From Bergeriella denitrificans NBRC 102155 (GTDB lineage Bacteria; Pseudomonadota; Gammaproteobacteria; Burkholderiales; Neisseriaceae): a stretch of DNA of 56,590 nucleotides. The position numbers and the translations under genes are program-made. Below, piece after piece: positions 19,138-27,207 of the stretch. How positions within the stretch are numbered: the first letter of the stretch is position 1; the number at the start of each line of letters is the position of its first letter. The notes under the pieces are model-generated. The model saw only the letters and a list, made by a program, of their open reading frames with translations, was not told the DNA's origin and ran no database searches. Location of the stretch: positions 1 to 56,590 of the forward strand of contig NZ_BCWL01000003.1 of assembly GCF_001592185.1 (NCBI RefSeq), in the 5' to 3' direction.

Positions 19138-19765
19138 AAGTCTGTTCCTCTGTCATTATTTTCTTCTCAAAACCGGCGCGGCATACGGCTACACCGAATT
19201 ACACCCTATAATTTACACGCTTTACGCCCTTCTGAACAGCCCAATCCGTCAACAATCTAATAAATTTTTACAAAAGTCGCAGTAGCCGCCGCCCCGCCCC
19301 GCCGCTTCATTTATACCGCCGCTGCCGATGCAATCCGTTAAAATATATAAAATACAAACAGATAAAACCGCATCTTTCCCCGCACACCGGCATCGTTTCC
19401 ATATTAAAAAGCCGCCGTGGGGCATAAGCGCCCGTTTTCAGACGGCCTAAACTGTCAACACGCGCCCGCGTGCGTAAACGCAACAATCCCTACCCAAGCA
19501 CAGCACGCCGATAGCGCGATATGCCCGAAATCCGCGCTTTTGCGCCTGACGGCTGATGAATGAAACCGTGCGGCAAGCCGTCATCACCCTGCTCCGTCCG
19601 CAACAGGCCGTATGAAAACGGCAGCGTATTTTTCAGACGGCCGGATTGCATGAAACTGCACAATACTGACGTTTCTTTTCATATTTCGACCCTATACTGG
19701 CGGCGTATTCCCTTGTGATTGTTTGACCCTTTCCCGCAACATTTTTCCCGACCGAAAGGCTTGGC
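19138..19765. other. Long intergenic region between sdhC and ykvA
   Basis: About 630 bases between divergent genes, so it must hold the sdh promoter (minus) and the ykvA promoter (plus). I see DUS near 19437 and 19633 and an AT-rich stretch at about 19250-19370, but no clear -35/-10 pair and no convincing gene. Short open frames here lack ribosome-binding sites. Confidence 0.55.
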
Positions 19766-20146
19766 ATGACCGATAACGAACGCCCGTCTCCCGAAGAGTT
19801 CATTCCCAAATTCCGCCGCAAAAAGCTGGACGAACCCGGCTTTTTACGCAAGCTCGCCCGCTTTGCCGGACGCTTGGGCGCACCCGTCGTCCGCCAGCTT
19901 TACGCACTGTATTATTTGTGGAAATCGCCGCACCCCCCCAAACGCGCCAAAATGATTGTGCTGGGCGCGCTGGTTTACTTTTTCAGCCCCATCGACAGCA
20001 TTCCCGACCTGCTCGGTCCCTTGGGCTTCAGCGACGACATCGCCGTGATTACCCTGGTGTACAGCCAAATGAAAGCCTACCTTACCGACGATATCCGCGA
20101 GCAGGCACGCTCTGCAACCAACCGTCTGCTGGGACGCGACAGCTGA
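19766..20146 (+). CDS. YkvA family (DUF1232) small membrane protein
   Basis: A 126-residue protein with the DUF1232 core KRAKMIVLGALVYFFSPIDSIPD, then LGFSDDIAVI and a basic N-terminus. The family is widespread and of unknown function, with one or two hydrophobic segments. GAAAGG lies upstream of the ATG. The prophage is inserted 39 bases after its stop codon, separating the gene from a DUS terminator that now lies at 56255. Confidence 0.85.
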   Translation: MTDNERPSPEEFIPKFRRKKLDEPGFLRKLARFAGRLGAPVVRQLYALYYLWKSPHPPKRAKMIVLGALVYFFSPIDSIPDLLGPLGFSDDIAVITLVYSQMKAYLTDDIREQARSATNRLLGRDS

Positions 20147-20185
20147 ACGCATCCGTTAAATAACTTGAATTAAATAAACCGAAAG

Positions 20186-20233
20186 TGTAACGCGCCGCTA
20201 ACTTTTGCACCATTGGACATTAGCTTTTGCGCC
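20186..20233 (+). other. Prophage right end (attR) with two transposase-binding repeats
   Basis: The terminal TGT is followed by TAACTTTTGCACC (20199-20211) and TAGCTTTTGCGCC (20221-20233), direct repeats with a 22-base period. This is the spacing expected of adjacent Mu R1 and R2 transposase sites. The sequence around the second site recurs inverted at the other end (56137-56154). Confidence 0.8.
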
Positions 20234-20240
20234 GCGAATC

Positions 20241-20265
20241 AGTATTTAAACATAATTTAAATACT
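20241..20265. repeat. Perfect AT-rich palindrome inside the right end
   Basis: AGTATTTAAA and TTTAAATACT flank a 5-base spacer. It lies directly inside the transposase sites and outside the late terminator. It could bind a host DNA-bending protein or a phage regulator; no function is shown. Confidence 0.5.
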
Positions 20266-20279
20266 GCTCAAACCCACAT

Positions 20280-20312
20280 AAAAAAGGCTGCCGAGAGAAC
20301 TCCGGCAGCCTT
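20280..20312 (-). terminator. Rho-independent terminator of the late prophage operon
   Basis: On the minus strand a 10-bp stem AAGGCTGCCG/CGGCAGCCTT around a 9-base loop is followed by TTTTAT. It directly follows the stop codon of the last phage gene. Confidence 0.9.
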
Positions 20313-20317
20313 GTCAT

Positions 20318-20773
20318 TTATGGGTCGGGCGCGATGCGCGAAAATAAGGTGTTGGGGCTCAGTTGATGCGACTCGGAAACCCCTAGAGCGTGGCCGACCC
20401 ACTCCGAGCAAAACCACTTGTTAAGGCGCTGGTGCACCGGGATAACGACGCCCAATGCGCCCCCAAGGTCGTATGGCTGGCCTTGGGTGTGCCGGTAGAA
20501 CTCCTCCACCCACGGCAGCAGATCGCCTGAAATGGGCACCAAGTCCCATTTATCAGTGGGTAGCGCCATGGCTTTACGCCGTACACCGCCGTCGCGCAGG
20601 CTGGCGGAATAACACATAAAGCGGCCGTTGGCTTGAGAAACGGCGATCTCGCAATGGCTGTACTGGCCGCGCGTTGCGCGGCGGATCAGCCAATCGATGC
20701 TGCGATACAGTAGCGATTGAGGGCTGTAACCGCTCTTACGGCCACGGTAAAAAGCAACGAAAATACGCACCAT
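20318..20773 (-). CDS. Papain-like (NlpC/P60 or YiiX-like) phage protein
   Basis: A 151-residue protein with a conserved His in YSHCEIAV and a later Cys in WFCSEWVGHAL. His-before-Cys order matches circularly permuted papain-fold enzymes, which include amidases and peptidases acting on cell walls or lipids. The start MVRIFVAF at 20773 has AAAGGGGGC upstream; the longer frame overlaps the fibre-assembly gene. It is the last gene before the right end, where Mu carries its com/mom modification genes. Its role is unknown; a virion or host-modifying function is possible. Confidence 0.6.
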   Translation of the reverse strand: MVRIFVAFYRGRKSGYSPQSLLYRSIDWLIRRATRGQYSHCEIAVSQANGRFMCYSASLRDGGVRRKAMALPTDKWDLVPISGDLLPWVEEFYRHTQGQPYDLGGALGVVIPVHQRLNKWFCSEWVGHALGVSESHQLSPNTLFSRIAPDP

Positions 20774-20783
20774 AAAGCCCCCT

Positions 20784-21524
20784 TTAACGGCCGCCGAATG
20801 CAAACTCAATCGCCGCCAGCTGGTCCATGTCTTCCGCTTGCTTGATCTGCGACTCAATAGCCTGTCTGAAACCGACTACCGTTGCCGTGAGTTGCTCAAA
20901 AGCCAGCGCTTTTTCAAGCGCTTTTTGTTTCAGGATGTCAGCAGGGATGGAGCGGGCGGCGGAAATGGTGTCCAAGGTTGGTGTGGGAGCATTGGGGTCG
21001 GCCGCCCAGGCTTTGGCCTCGAGCGCCTGCAAAGTCCATGTGCGCACCTCAAAGTCCGGCAGCAGATCGATGCCAGCGACGGCATTAATGTAGTCTTGCG
21101 CGGACTGGTTCAGAGCCAGCAGTTTGTCGCGCTTGGCCTGCTCCAGCTCGGCGGCGGCCAGCTCGGCGGCTTTGGCCTGATTGAGCGTCCATCTACCTTT
21201 GCGCCACTCATGCGCCTCGCTCGGACGCGGGTCAAGGGTCAGCTCGGCGGGCAGCTCGCCCACGCTCTCAATCTGCACGGCGCTGCCGTCATTAATGTTG
21301 TAGGCGGTTTTGCCGCGGTGATCAGGGATGTATTCCCAAGCCTCGCCCGTCCAGCGGGCGGCGTGGCCGTCGCGCGGCTCGGGCGGGGCGGTGTCGATGC
21401 AGCCGCCGGGTACCAAGTAGCTGCCGTCGCGGGCGTGCACGTCAAGATCCGCCTCGGCCGGGCCGAGATACAGACCGTCTGCATCCAGCTGGCAGACGGG
21501 TTTAGTCCATTGGATTTGTGTCAT
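20784..21524 (-). CDS. Tail fibre assembly-type protein (DUF4376)
   Basis: A 246-residue protein. The N-terminal half (about residues 1-110) resembles tail-fibre-associated proteins with short Trp-containing strands. The second half (FEVRTWTLQALEAKAWAADP then PTLDTISAARSIP) is the DUF4376 domain common beside phage fibre genes, with predicted helices. It lies directly downstream of the fibre gene and probably assists fibre assembly. Confidence 0.7.
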   Translation of the reverse strand: MTQIQWTKPVCQLDADGLYLGPAEADLDVHARDGSYLVPGGCIDTAPPEPRDGHAARWTGEAWEYIPDHRGKTAYNINDGSAVQIESVGELPAELTLDPRPSEAHEWRKGRWTLNQAKAAELAAAELEQAKRDKLLALNQSAQDYINAVAGIDLLPDFEVRTWTLQALEAKAWAADPNAPTPTLDTISAARSIPADILKQKALEKALAFEQLTATVVGFRQAIESQIKQAEDMDQLAAIEFAFGGR

Positions 21525-21559
21525 TTTTTATCCTTTAATTTGATGATTTTCAGACTGCC

Positions 21560-23299
21560 TTAAATTTTGATACAGGCGAGTAAGGCGAGGTTGCGGGGGC
21601 GGGTTTCGACGCCGCCGAACGCCGCCGTAGATACCCGATCGCCGGGGTCGTCAAAACGGCCGTCGCCGTCATACAGCGATGCGCTTCTGTCGCGGCTGGC
21701 CTCCACACGCTCCCAGGCGACCGAATTGGACAGGTGCCCACGGCGGTAAATGTGGTCATGCCAGCGCAGCTCATCTGCTTGCCAGCTACCCAGTACGCGC
21801 CCGTTGTCCACGGTACGCCCGTCGTCGTAGCCCCGAATAAACTCGCCCCGCAGGTCGGGCAGGTTAAAAGTTGTTGAGCCGTTTCCCGCACCGTAGGTGG
21901 TACCGATGGCGGCAAAGATGCCGGCATAGGTGGCACGCGATACCTGTGCGCCGTTGCACTTAAGGAAACCGTTAGGCGGCACAAGACCCGCAAAATAAAT
22001 GACCGTGCCAGGCGGCATTGCGGCCGCCACATCGGCGGTTGTGGCAACCGGGAAATCAGTGTTGTCCACGCGCACAAAAATGCGCGAGTTGTCCCAGCGC
22101 ATGCCGAGCGCATTGGTGCCGTTGCTTAAGTTGGTCACTTTGGCCGCCGCCTGGTCGTAAGCGGCCTTAACCGCCGAGGGCGTGGCCGCCATGTTGGTGG
22201 CGGTCGAGTTGGTGGCGGTGGAGAGCTGGACAACGCCGGCCACGCCGGTCGTCGCCCACTGAATGGCGTGGGTGTGACTGGTAGTAGTGGTGGTGTTGCC
22301 AGTTGTGCCGGTGATGGTGCCGGGTGTGCCGAGAGTGATGGTACGGTTGGCGCCCAGAGTGCCGCCGCCGGTTAAGCCGTTACCGGCAGTGATGACGGTG
22401 CTGGCTGACGCCGCGCCATCGGCCACCAGCTTAAGCGCGCGGGCCGATGCCGCGATGGTCGAGTCGTCAACGTTGGCCGCATCGGTCAGACGACGTGTGC
22501 TGATAAGCTCGATCCACGCAGGAGCCCAAGACTCCTGCCCAAAATTAAAAATCGAATAAAAGCGGCGCCCGGACGATAAATAGACGACCTCCATAAATGA
22601 GTGGGCGCCCATCAAATACAGCGTGAGATGCAGGGCGCTCCGCACGCCGTCAAGCGGTGCGTTTATAAGGGTGTGACTTGTCGATGAGTTGTGCAGGGTG
22701 GTCTCAAAATGGCCGTAGCCTACATAATCGCTGCCCATCAAATCGATCAGGCTTTGCTTGTTGCCAAAATCCAATGTGTAAACAGTCGCGGCGCCAGGCA
22801 CGGCTTTATGAGTGTACTTGAGCGCGCCGACGTTAAGCTTGGCCTCATTAAGCGCCTTGCCCTGCGCCGCCGTCAGCGCCTGATCGGTGGCCGTGCTCGT
22901 GAGTGTATCGTTAAGACGCACAATACCCGCCGCCGTCGTACTGGCCCGGGCCAACTCATGCGTGTGGGAGTTGCTCGTAGTGGCGTTGGTTGTCTTGTCG
23001 GTCAAGGTCGAGGGTATGCCCAGCGACAGCATACGGCTGCTCGTCAAATCCCCGCCGCCGATTATGCCGCTACCGGCATTGATGATGACTCTGTTGCTGG
23101 CCATCGAATTAAGCGCCGTGCTGACCAGTTGATAGATCTGATTCGGCGTGCCCGGCGCAACCTGCGCGCCGAAGCCGCGCACCAGACCGGTCAGCTCGTC
23201 CTGCACGGCATTGAGCCAATCGGCCGTTACCACCGTGCCCAATACGTCGCGGCCGTTGCCGTCAATAAAGCGCTTGTCTTGGGTATTAATCTCACGCAT
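21560..23299 (-). CDS. Tail fibre protein with C-terminal collar domain
   Basis: Receptor-binding fibre of 579 residues. The N-terminus (MREINTQDKRFIDGNG...WLNAVQDEL) is the baseplate-attachment type. The middle carries two related Gly/Thr-rich modules ending in SHTH (residues about 76-114 and 305-345). Near residue 440 is a phage tail collar domain (MPPGTVIYFAGLVPPNGFLKC, then FNLPDLRGEFIRG). I start at 23299 with GGAG upstream, overlapping the gp48-like gene by 8 bases. No invertible segment or invertase gene was seen beside it. Confidence 0.85.
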   Translation of the reverse strand: MREINTQDKRFIDGNGRDVLGTVVTADWLNAVQDELTGLVRGFGAQVAPGTPNQIYQLVSTALNSMASNRVIINAGSGIIGGGDLTSSRMLSLGIPSTLTDKTTNATTSNSHTHELARASTTAAGIVRLNDTLTSTATDQALTAAQGKALNEAKLNVGALKYTHKAVPGAATVYTLDFGNKQSLIDLMGSDYVGYGHFETTLHNSSTSHTLINAPLDGVRSALHLTLYLMGAHSFMEVVYLSSGRRFYSIFNFGQESWAPAWIELISTRRLTDAANVDDSTIAASARALKLVADGAASASTVITAGNGLTGGGTLGANRTITLGTPGTITGTTGNTTTTTSHTHAIQWATTGVAGVVQLSTATNSTATNMAATPSAVKAAYDQAAAKVTNLSNGTNALGMRWDNSRIFVRVDNTDFPVATTADVAAAMPPGTVIYFAGLVPPNGFLKCNGAQVSRATYAGIFAAIGTTYGAGNGSTTFNLPDLRGEFIRGYDDGRTVDNGRVLGSWQADELRWHDHIYRRGHLSNSVAWERVEASRDRSASLYDGDGRFDDPGDRVSTAAFGGVETRPRNLALLACIKI

Positions 23300-23864
23300 T
23301 GTCTGCTCCGTATGCAAAGCCCACCCAGGTGTGGGCGGGTTTTAAATCCTCAAAAATGCTCTCAATCACCGCATCGGCGTATTCCGACAGCCGCCCGCCT
23401 GCGGCCGATGCGCCGGCGCGGAACAGCCAAACCTGTTGGCTATTGCCCTCAACATTGACCCGCCACGACCAGATAATGTCTTCGGGCGCGATGCGGTCAC
23501 CGGCGCGGTTTTCGCCCGCCCGAAAGGGCTGCGGCTCCTCAATGCTGATGCGGTAGCCGGCCGCCTCGGCCAGGCGGATAAAGTACGGGATACTCAAGCC
23601 GCCGGTAGCGTTGATCTTGGCCAGCACCTCGGCCAGCCGCTGCTGATAGGGCTTGCCCGTGCCGTCCAGGCCGAGCACGCGCTCCCAGTCGGCCAGGGCA
23701 TTACCTGCCGTGCGCGGATCAGCCGCACCCAGCGTCTGCGCGGCCGACTCGGCCACCGCATTAAGCACGCGGCCGTCGGTTTGCGCCTGCGAGCGCACGC
23801 GGCCGGCATTGGGCGCATAAGACACGGGCGGCAGCAAGCCCAGTAGGGTTTGGGTGTAATCCAT
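23292..23864 (-). CDS. Baseplate protein, Mu gp48-like (DUF2313/YmfQ)
   Basis: A 190-residue protein beginning DYTQTLLGLLPPVSYAP. The family motif around ADWERVLGLDG, and ATGGLSIPYFIRLAEAAGY, identify DUF2313. It links the baseplate wedge to the fibre. The ATG at 23864 overlaps the stop of the J-like gene (TGATG), so translation is coupled. Confidence 0.85.
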   Translation of the reverse strand: MDYTQTLLGLLPPVSYAPNAGRVRSQAQTDGRVLNAVAESAAQTLGAADPRTAGNALADWERVLGLDGTGKPYQQRLAEVLAKINATGGLSIPYFIRLAEAAGYRISIEEPQPFRAGENRAGDRIAPEDIIWSWRVNVEGNSQQVWLFRAGASAAGGRLSEYADAVIESIFEDLKPAHTWVGFAYGADNA

Positions 23865-24913
23865 CACATCAGACTCACGGTAACGCGGCCGAGCTTAAAC
23901 CACTCGATACGGCTGACCGTATCGGCATCGCGGTTGGCCGACGGGCTGGACACACGGCGGTCGGTAATATTGCCCACATTGCTAATCACCGCCTCGATCT
24001 GCGACACAATCAGGCCGTCTCCGGGGATCAAGGCATCAAAATACTCAAGCAGCGCCGCCTCGATGCGGCTTTGCGCCTCCTGCAAATCCATACCATCAAC
24101 CTTAACCTGCACGGCCACCGGCACGTTTGTGACATCAGGCTTGAGCACCAGGCTGCTTTTGGCAGTTACCGGCCGCATCTCGTCGATATAGGCCTGCACC
24201 GCCTGCACAATCTCATCACTCGGCACGCCGCCGGCGGATGTGATGGCGATATCGACCGTCCCCAGTCCCCGCCGCAGCGGGTAAACATAGGCGCTGGTCA
24301 CGCCGTCCACGCTGAGCGCCCAGTTTTTGTAGTCGTGGCGGTTGCCGCCGGCGGGCGGGCGGCGGATGATCTCCAGCAGGCGCGCCAAAAGCGAGGCATC
24401 GCTCTCGGCATCGGTTCCGCCCGCCGCGCTGATGCGGCAGTCGGCCGACACGCCGGCAGGCGGTGCCATCAGCTGCGCCGATGCATCGCTTACGTTGTAG
24501 GATTCGCCGGCGTCATCGGCGGTAATGGCTACACTGACTTGGCCGTCTCCCGCTATTTGACCGGCGGCAGTGGTGCGGTAAAAACGGTTGCCTTGCTTGA
24601 TTTGCAGCCCGGCCGGCACTTGGGCACCGCCATTACCAAACAACACGGCCACGCCTGCGGCCGTGGTTGGGCTGCGGCGGCGCAGGCCGCGCAAGGATGC
24701 GTGGCGCTCGAGATACTCGGTATCGGCCGTGTCGGGGAAAATCTGGCGAACCACCCAAACCTGATGGGCATACTGGCCGACAGCGCAGCTGGCCAATCGG
24801 CTCGCGTGCACAAAATGGTCGCTGTCGGCGCTGGTGTCGGCCGTCGGATCAAGCGAGCGCGTATCACGCAAAATCGCCTCGCGGATCTCCTCAAAAGTCG
24901 GCGTTTGAAACAT
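23864..24913 (-). CDS. Baseplate J-like wedge protein (Mu gp47)
   Basis: A protein of 349 residues of the baseplate_J family. It starts with FQTPTFEEIREAILRDTRSLDP and has LEIIRRPPAGGNRHDYKNWAL and a C-terminal DLQEAQSRIEAALLEYF, all family features. It forms the baseplate wedge in contractile-tail phages. Confidence 0.9.
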   Translation of the reverse strand: MFQTPTFEEIREAILRDTRSLDPTADTSADSDHFVHASRLASCAVGQYAHQVWVVRQIFPDTADTEYLERHASLRGLRRRSPTTAAGVAVLFGNGGAQVPAGLQIKQGNRFYRTTAAGQIAGDGQVSVAITADDAGESYNVSDASAQLMAPPAGVSADCRISAAGGTDAESDASLLARLLEIIRRPPAGGNRHDYKNWALSVDGVTSAYVYPLRRGLGTVDIAITSAGGVPSDEIVQAVQAYIDEMRPVTAKSSLVLKPDVTNVPVAVQVKVDGMDLQEAQSRIEAALLEYFDALIPGDGLIVSQIEAVISNVGNITDRRVSSPSANRDADTVSRIEWFKLGRVTVSLM

Positions 24914-24926
24914 CTTTAAACCACCT

Positions 24927-25274
24927 TTAAATCACAGGCACTTTGTGCCGGTAGTCAAACCCGCCGGCGGCCGTCTGCACGCGGATGCGCAGTATCAGGC
25001 TGCCGTTGTGCGGCTGCTCCGCCGCCACATCGATGCGCTCGGCGCGGCCGCTGTCGACAATCGGCTGTAAAGCCTCTTGCGCATACTGCTCGGCCAGCTG
25101 CGCCACCCGCGCCACGTCTTTTTCGCGCTCGAGCAAATGCAGCAGCGAGCCGACGGTACGATCTGCCCACCAAGTGCCTAAAGGGGTGCGCAGCCGGATA
25201 TAGACGGCGTTTTGCAGGGTATCGATGGTGCGGCCGGTGTAATCGCCAGTGAGCGGGTTTAACTCTTTATCCAT
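24927..25274 (-). CDS. Baseplate protein, Mu gp46-like
   Basis: A 115-residue protein starting MDKELNPLTGDYTG, with RTPLGTWWADRTVGSLLHLL typical of phage GP46 (the gpW/gp25-like wedge group). The true start is 25274; the open frame reaches far upstream only because the region lacks stops. It lies just before the gp47-like gene. Confidence 0.85.
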   Translation of the reverse strand: MDKELNPLTGDYTGRTIDTLQNAVYIRLRTPLGTWWADRTVGSLLHLLEREKDVARVAQLAEQYAQEALQPIVDSGRAERIDVAAEQPHNGSLILRIRVQTAAGGFDYRHKVPVI

Positions 25275-25352
25275 AACGCGATTGTTGCGTTTTTCAGGCG
25301 GCCGCCCGAAGAGTACGCGCTTCACACCCTTAGGCCGTCTGAAAACAGGCGC

Positions 25353-25378
25353 AAAAAAAGCAGCCCTAAGGCTGCCTG
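25353..25378 (-). terminator. Terminator between the gp45-like and gp46-like genes
   Basis: Minus strand: GCAGCC, loop TTAG, GGCTGC, then seven T. It lies in the 119-base gap after the spike gene, with a DUS next to it. Genes downstream need read-through or a new late promoter. Confidence 0.8.
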
Positions 25379-25393
25379 CAAACGGCCAAACAA

Positions 25394-26038
25394 CTACCCG
25401 ACAACTCCGCCGGTTTCCGCGCCGTTGGTCTCGCTGTGTTTGTGGCCGGCACCGATGTCCACACCGTTGTTGCTGATTTTGCCCTTGTTGGCAAAATCGC
25501 CGGTGTGCTCGATAGCGCCGGTAAATTTCGCACCGCTGCCGCCTTGCACGGCCATGCCGCCGTTGCCGTTGATCTGACCTTGGGCGGTCAGCTGCGCCGT
25601 GCATTGGACATTTGGCGCGTCAATCTTCACACCGCCCGGCGCGGCGATCTCCAGCTTGTCGCAATCGATCTTAATAAGCCGCCCCTGCTTGAGCGTGATG
25701 CTGCTGCCCGACTGGTCGTACACCGCCACTTCGCCTCCCGCCAAACCCTTGACGCGGTAGTTGCCGTGCTCGGTGGCAACAATCACGCCGTGCGAGGTCG
25801 CGCCGCCCAAGGGGATAATCACGGCCTCCGTGCCCTCCGGCGGGTGGCTGGTAAAGCCGAATTGCTGCAGGTGCTCCACATCTTGCAGCGTCTCGTCGGC
25901 CAGCGCACTCAACTGCACGCGCTGCACCGGCTCGCCCGCCGATACCAAGGCGATTTTGCCGCGAAATGCCTGCCTTACCGCATCGCCCACCCCGGCGGCC
26001 ACGGCTTTGGTCTTTTTAGCCAACTTGCTCAAACTCAT
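25394..26038 (-). CDS. Baseplate spike protein (Mu gp45 / gpV-like)
   Basis: A 214-residue membrane-piercing spike. After an N-terminal OB-like domain (QFGFTSHPPEGTEAVIIPLGG) comes a beta-helical stretch of short repeats. The C-terminus contains GHKHSE, the HxH motif that binds iron at the needle tip in Mu gp45 and P2 gpV. Confidence 0.9.
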   Translation of the reverse strand: MSLSKLAKKTKAVAAGVGDAVRQAFRGKIALVSAGEPVQRVQLSALADETLQDVEHLQQFGFTSHPPEGTEAVIIPLGGATSHGVIVATEHGNYRVKGLAGGEVAVYDQSGSSITLKQGRLIKIDCDKLEIAAPGGVKIDAPNVQCTAQLTAQGQINGNGGMAVQGGSGAKFTGAIEHTGDFANKGKISNNGVDIGAGHKHSETNGAETGGVVG

Positions 26039-27207
26039 TCAAACACCGCCGTTTCTCTGGTTTTGCGGGCCGGTGATTTGGCGCGGCCGCCCGTTTTGCG
26101 CTTGTCGGTTACGCCTTTTTTGCGGCCGGTGCGCCGTCTGGCGGCCTCGGCTTTTTTGGGGTAGGCATCGGGCGTCCACACACCGTCCTCTTTGAGCCGC
26201 AGCTCGGTGGTAGTGCCGCCCGAGCGGCTTAAATTAAAGCGCCGCCCCATCAGATAGTAGATGGCATCAATGCCGTCCTCCTCATCGATCACGTGCACGC
26301 GCTGACCGGGCTGCCACAGCTTACCGGAATCGGTTTTGTGATCGCCCACCGTGATGTTGAGCGTAAAGCCCTCCAGCCGCCAATCGGCCAACTGCTTTTT
26401 GGCCTGTCGCTGCAGCGCATCCAGATTATCGGCATCCGACACCACCACCGTTTTGGGCTTATGCAGGGTCATGGTCGGGTCGGTATGCACCCATTTGAGA
26501 TCGTGCTTGGCACTGTTGCCGCTGCGGCCGTGGGACTGCGCCAAAAAGGTAACCTCACTGTAGCGGTTGTCGCTGTCGCGCTCAATGCTGACACGCTCCA
26601 CATTGCGCCGCTTGTCATGACGGCTCCAGCACAAGGTGGCCACAGGCTCGCCGGCATAATCCGCGCCGCCGACCACCAAGGTGCCGTCCGGCTCCATCCA
26701 AGGATGCAGGCCGACCGAGTTAGCCAAATGGGTGAGTGCCTGCCACACACTCTCGCCCGGCTCGATATCGATCTTATCCAGCGTGTCGTTTTTTTCCGCG
26801 CGCAGCACCACCTGCTTGATCTGCGGCCACGGCTCGACCAGCTTTTTGGCCGCATCCAGCACCGTCATGCCCTTAACATTAAGCTGCGGTGCGGAGCAAT
26901 CCACCAGCAGGCCGGCCAAATCGCGGCCGCTCAGGCGCAGGCTGCGACTGCCTTTGCTTTTGTCGTGGTGCTGGCTGCCGATAATGCCGGTCAATACCGT
27001 CTCGCCGTTGACCACCACCTCGCATTGCTCGCCGCTCAAATCCGGCACCTCCTGCCCCTCAGGCAGGCCCAACTCAAAATCAAAGCCATCGGCAGGGATC
27101 AAAAAATCGCTGTCTATATCGTAAGAGAGCCAGTCGCGGTGCTCCTGACCGCCAATCCGCACCACCACTGTGTTGCCGTAGGGATAGGGCTTATCGTGCG
27201 TAGCCAT
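26035..27207 (-). CDS. Baseplate hub protein (Mu gp44, gpP-like)
   Basis: A protein of 390 residues of the gp44/gpD (late control D-like) hub group. It shows VVRIGGQEHRDWLSYDIDSDF at the start and NITVGDHKTDSGKLWQPGQRVHV in the last third. It has a basic C-terminal tail (RRRTGRKKGVTDKRK). ATGA overlap with the spike gene. Confidence 0.88.
   Translation of the reverse strand: MATHDKPYPYGNTVVVRIGGQEHRDWLSYDIDSDFLIPADGFDFELGLPEGQEVPDLSGEQCEVVVNGETVLTGIIGSQHHDKSKGSRSLRLSGRDLAGLLVDCSAPQLNVKGMTVLDAAKKLVEPWPQIKQVVLRAEKNDTLDKIDIEPGESVWQALTHLANSVGLHPWMEPDGTLVVGGADYAGEPVATLCWSRHDKRRNVERVSIERDSDNRYSEVTFLAQSHGRSGNSAKHDLKWVHTDPTMTLHKPKTVVVSDADNLDALQRQAKKQLADWRLEGFTLNITVGDHKTDSGKLWQPGQRVHVIDEEDGIDAIYYLMGRRFNLSRSGGTTTELRLKEDGVWTPDAYPKKAEAARRRTGRKKGVTDKRKTGGRAKSPARKTRETAVFE

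Noticed and set aside
19633-19851. 72-codon minus-strand frame upstream of ykvA
   Set aside because: No ribosome-binding site or family match; overlaps the ykvA start.
22160-23120. Repetitive Gly/Thr stretches in the fibre gene as a possible CRISPR or tandem array
   Set aside because: The repeats are protein modules of a tail fibre with divergent DNA; no regular repeat-spacer pattern.
20774-23299. Mu-like invertible G segment in the fibre region
   Set aside because: Only one fibre gene and one assembly gene, no inverted gix-like sites and no invertase gene were seen.
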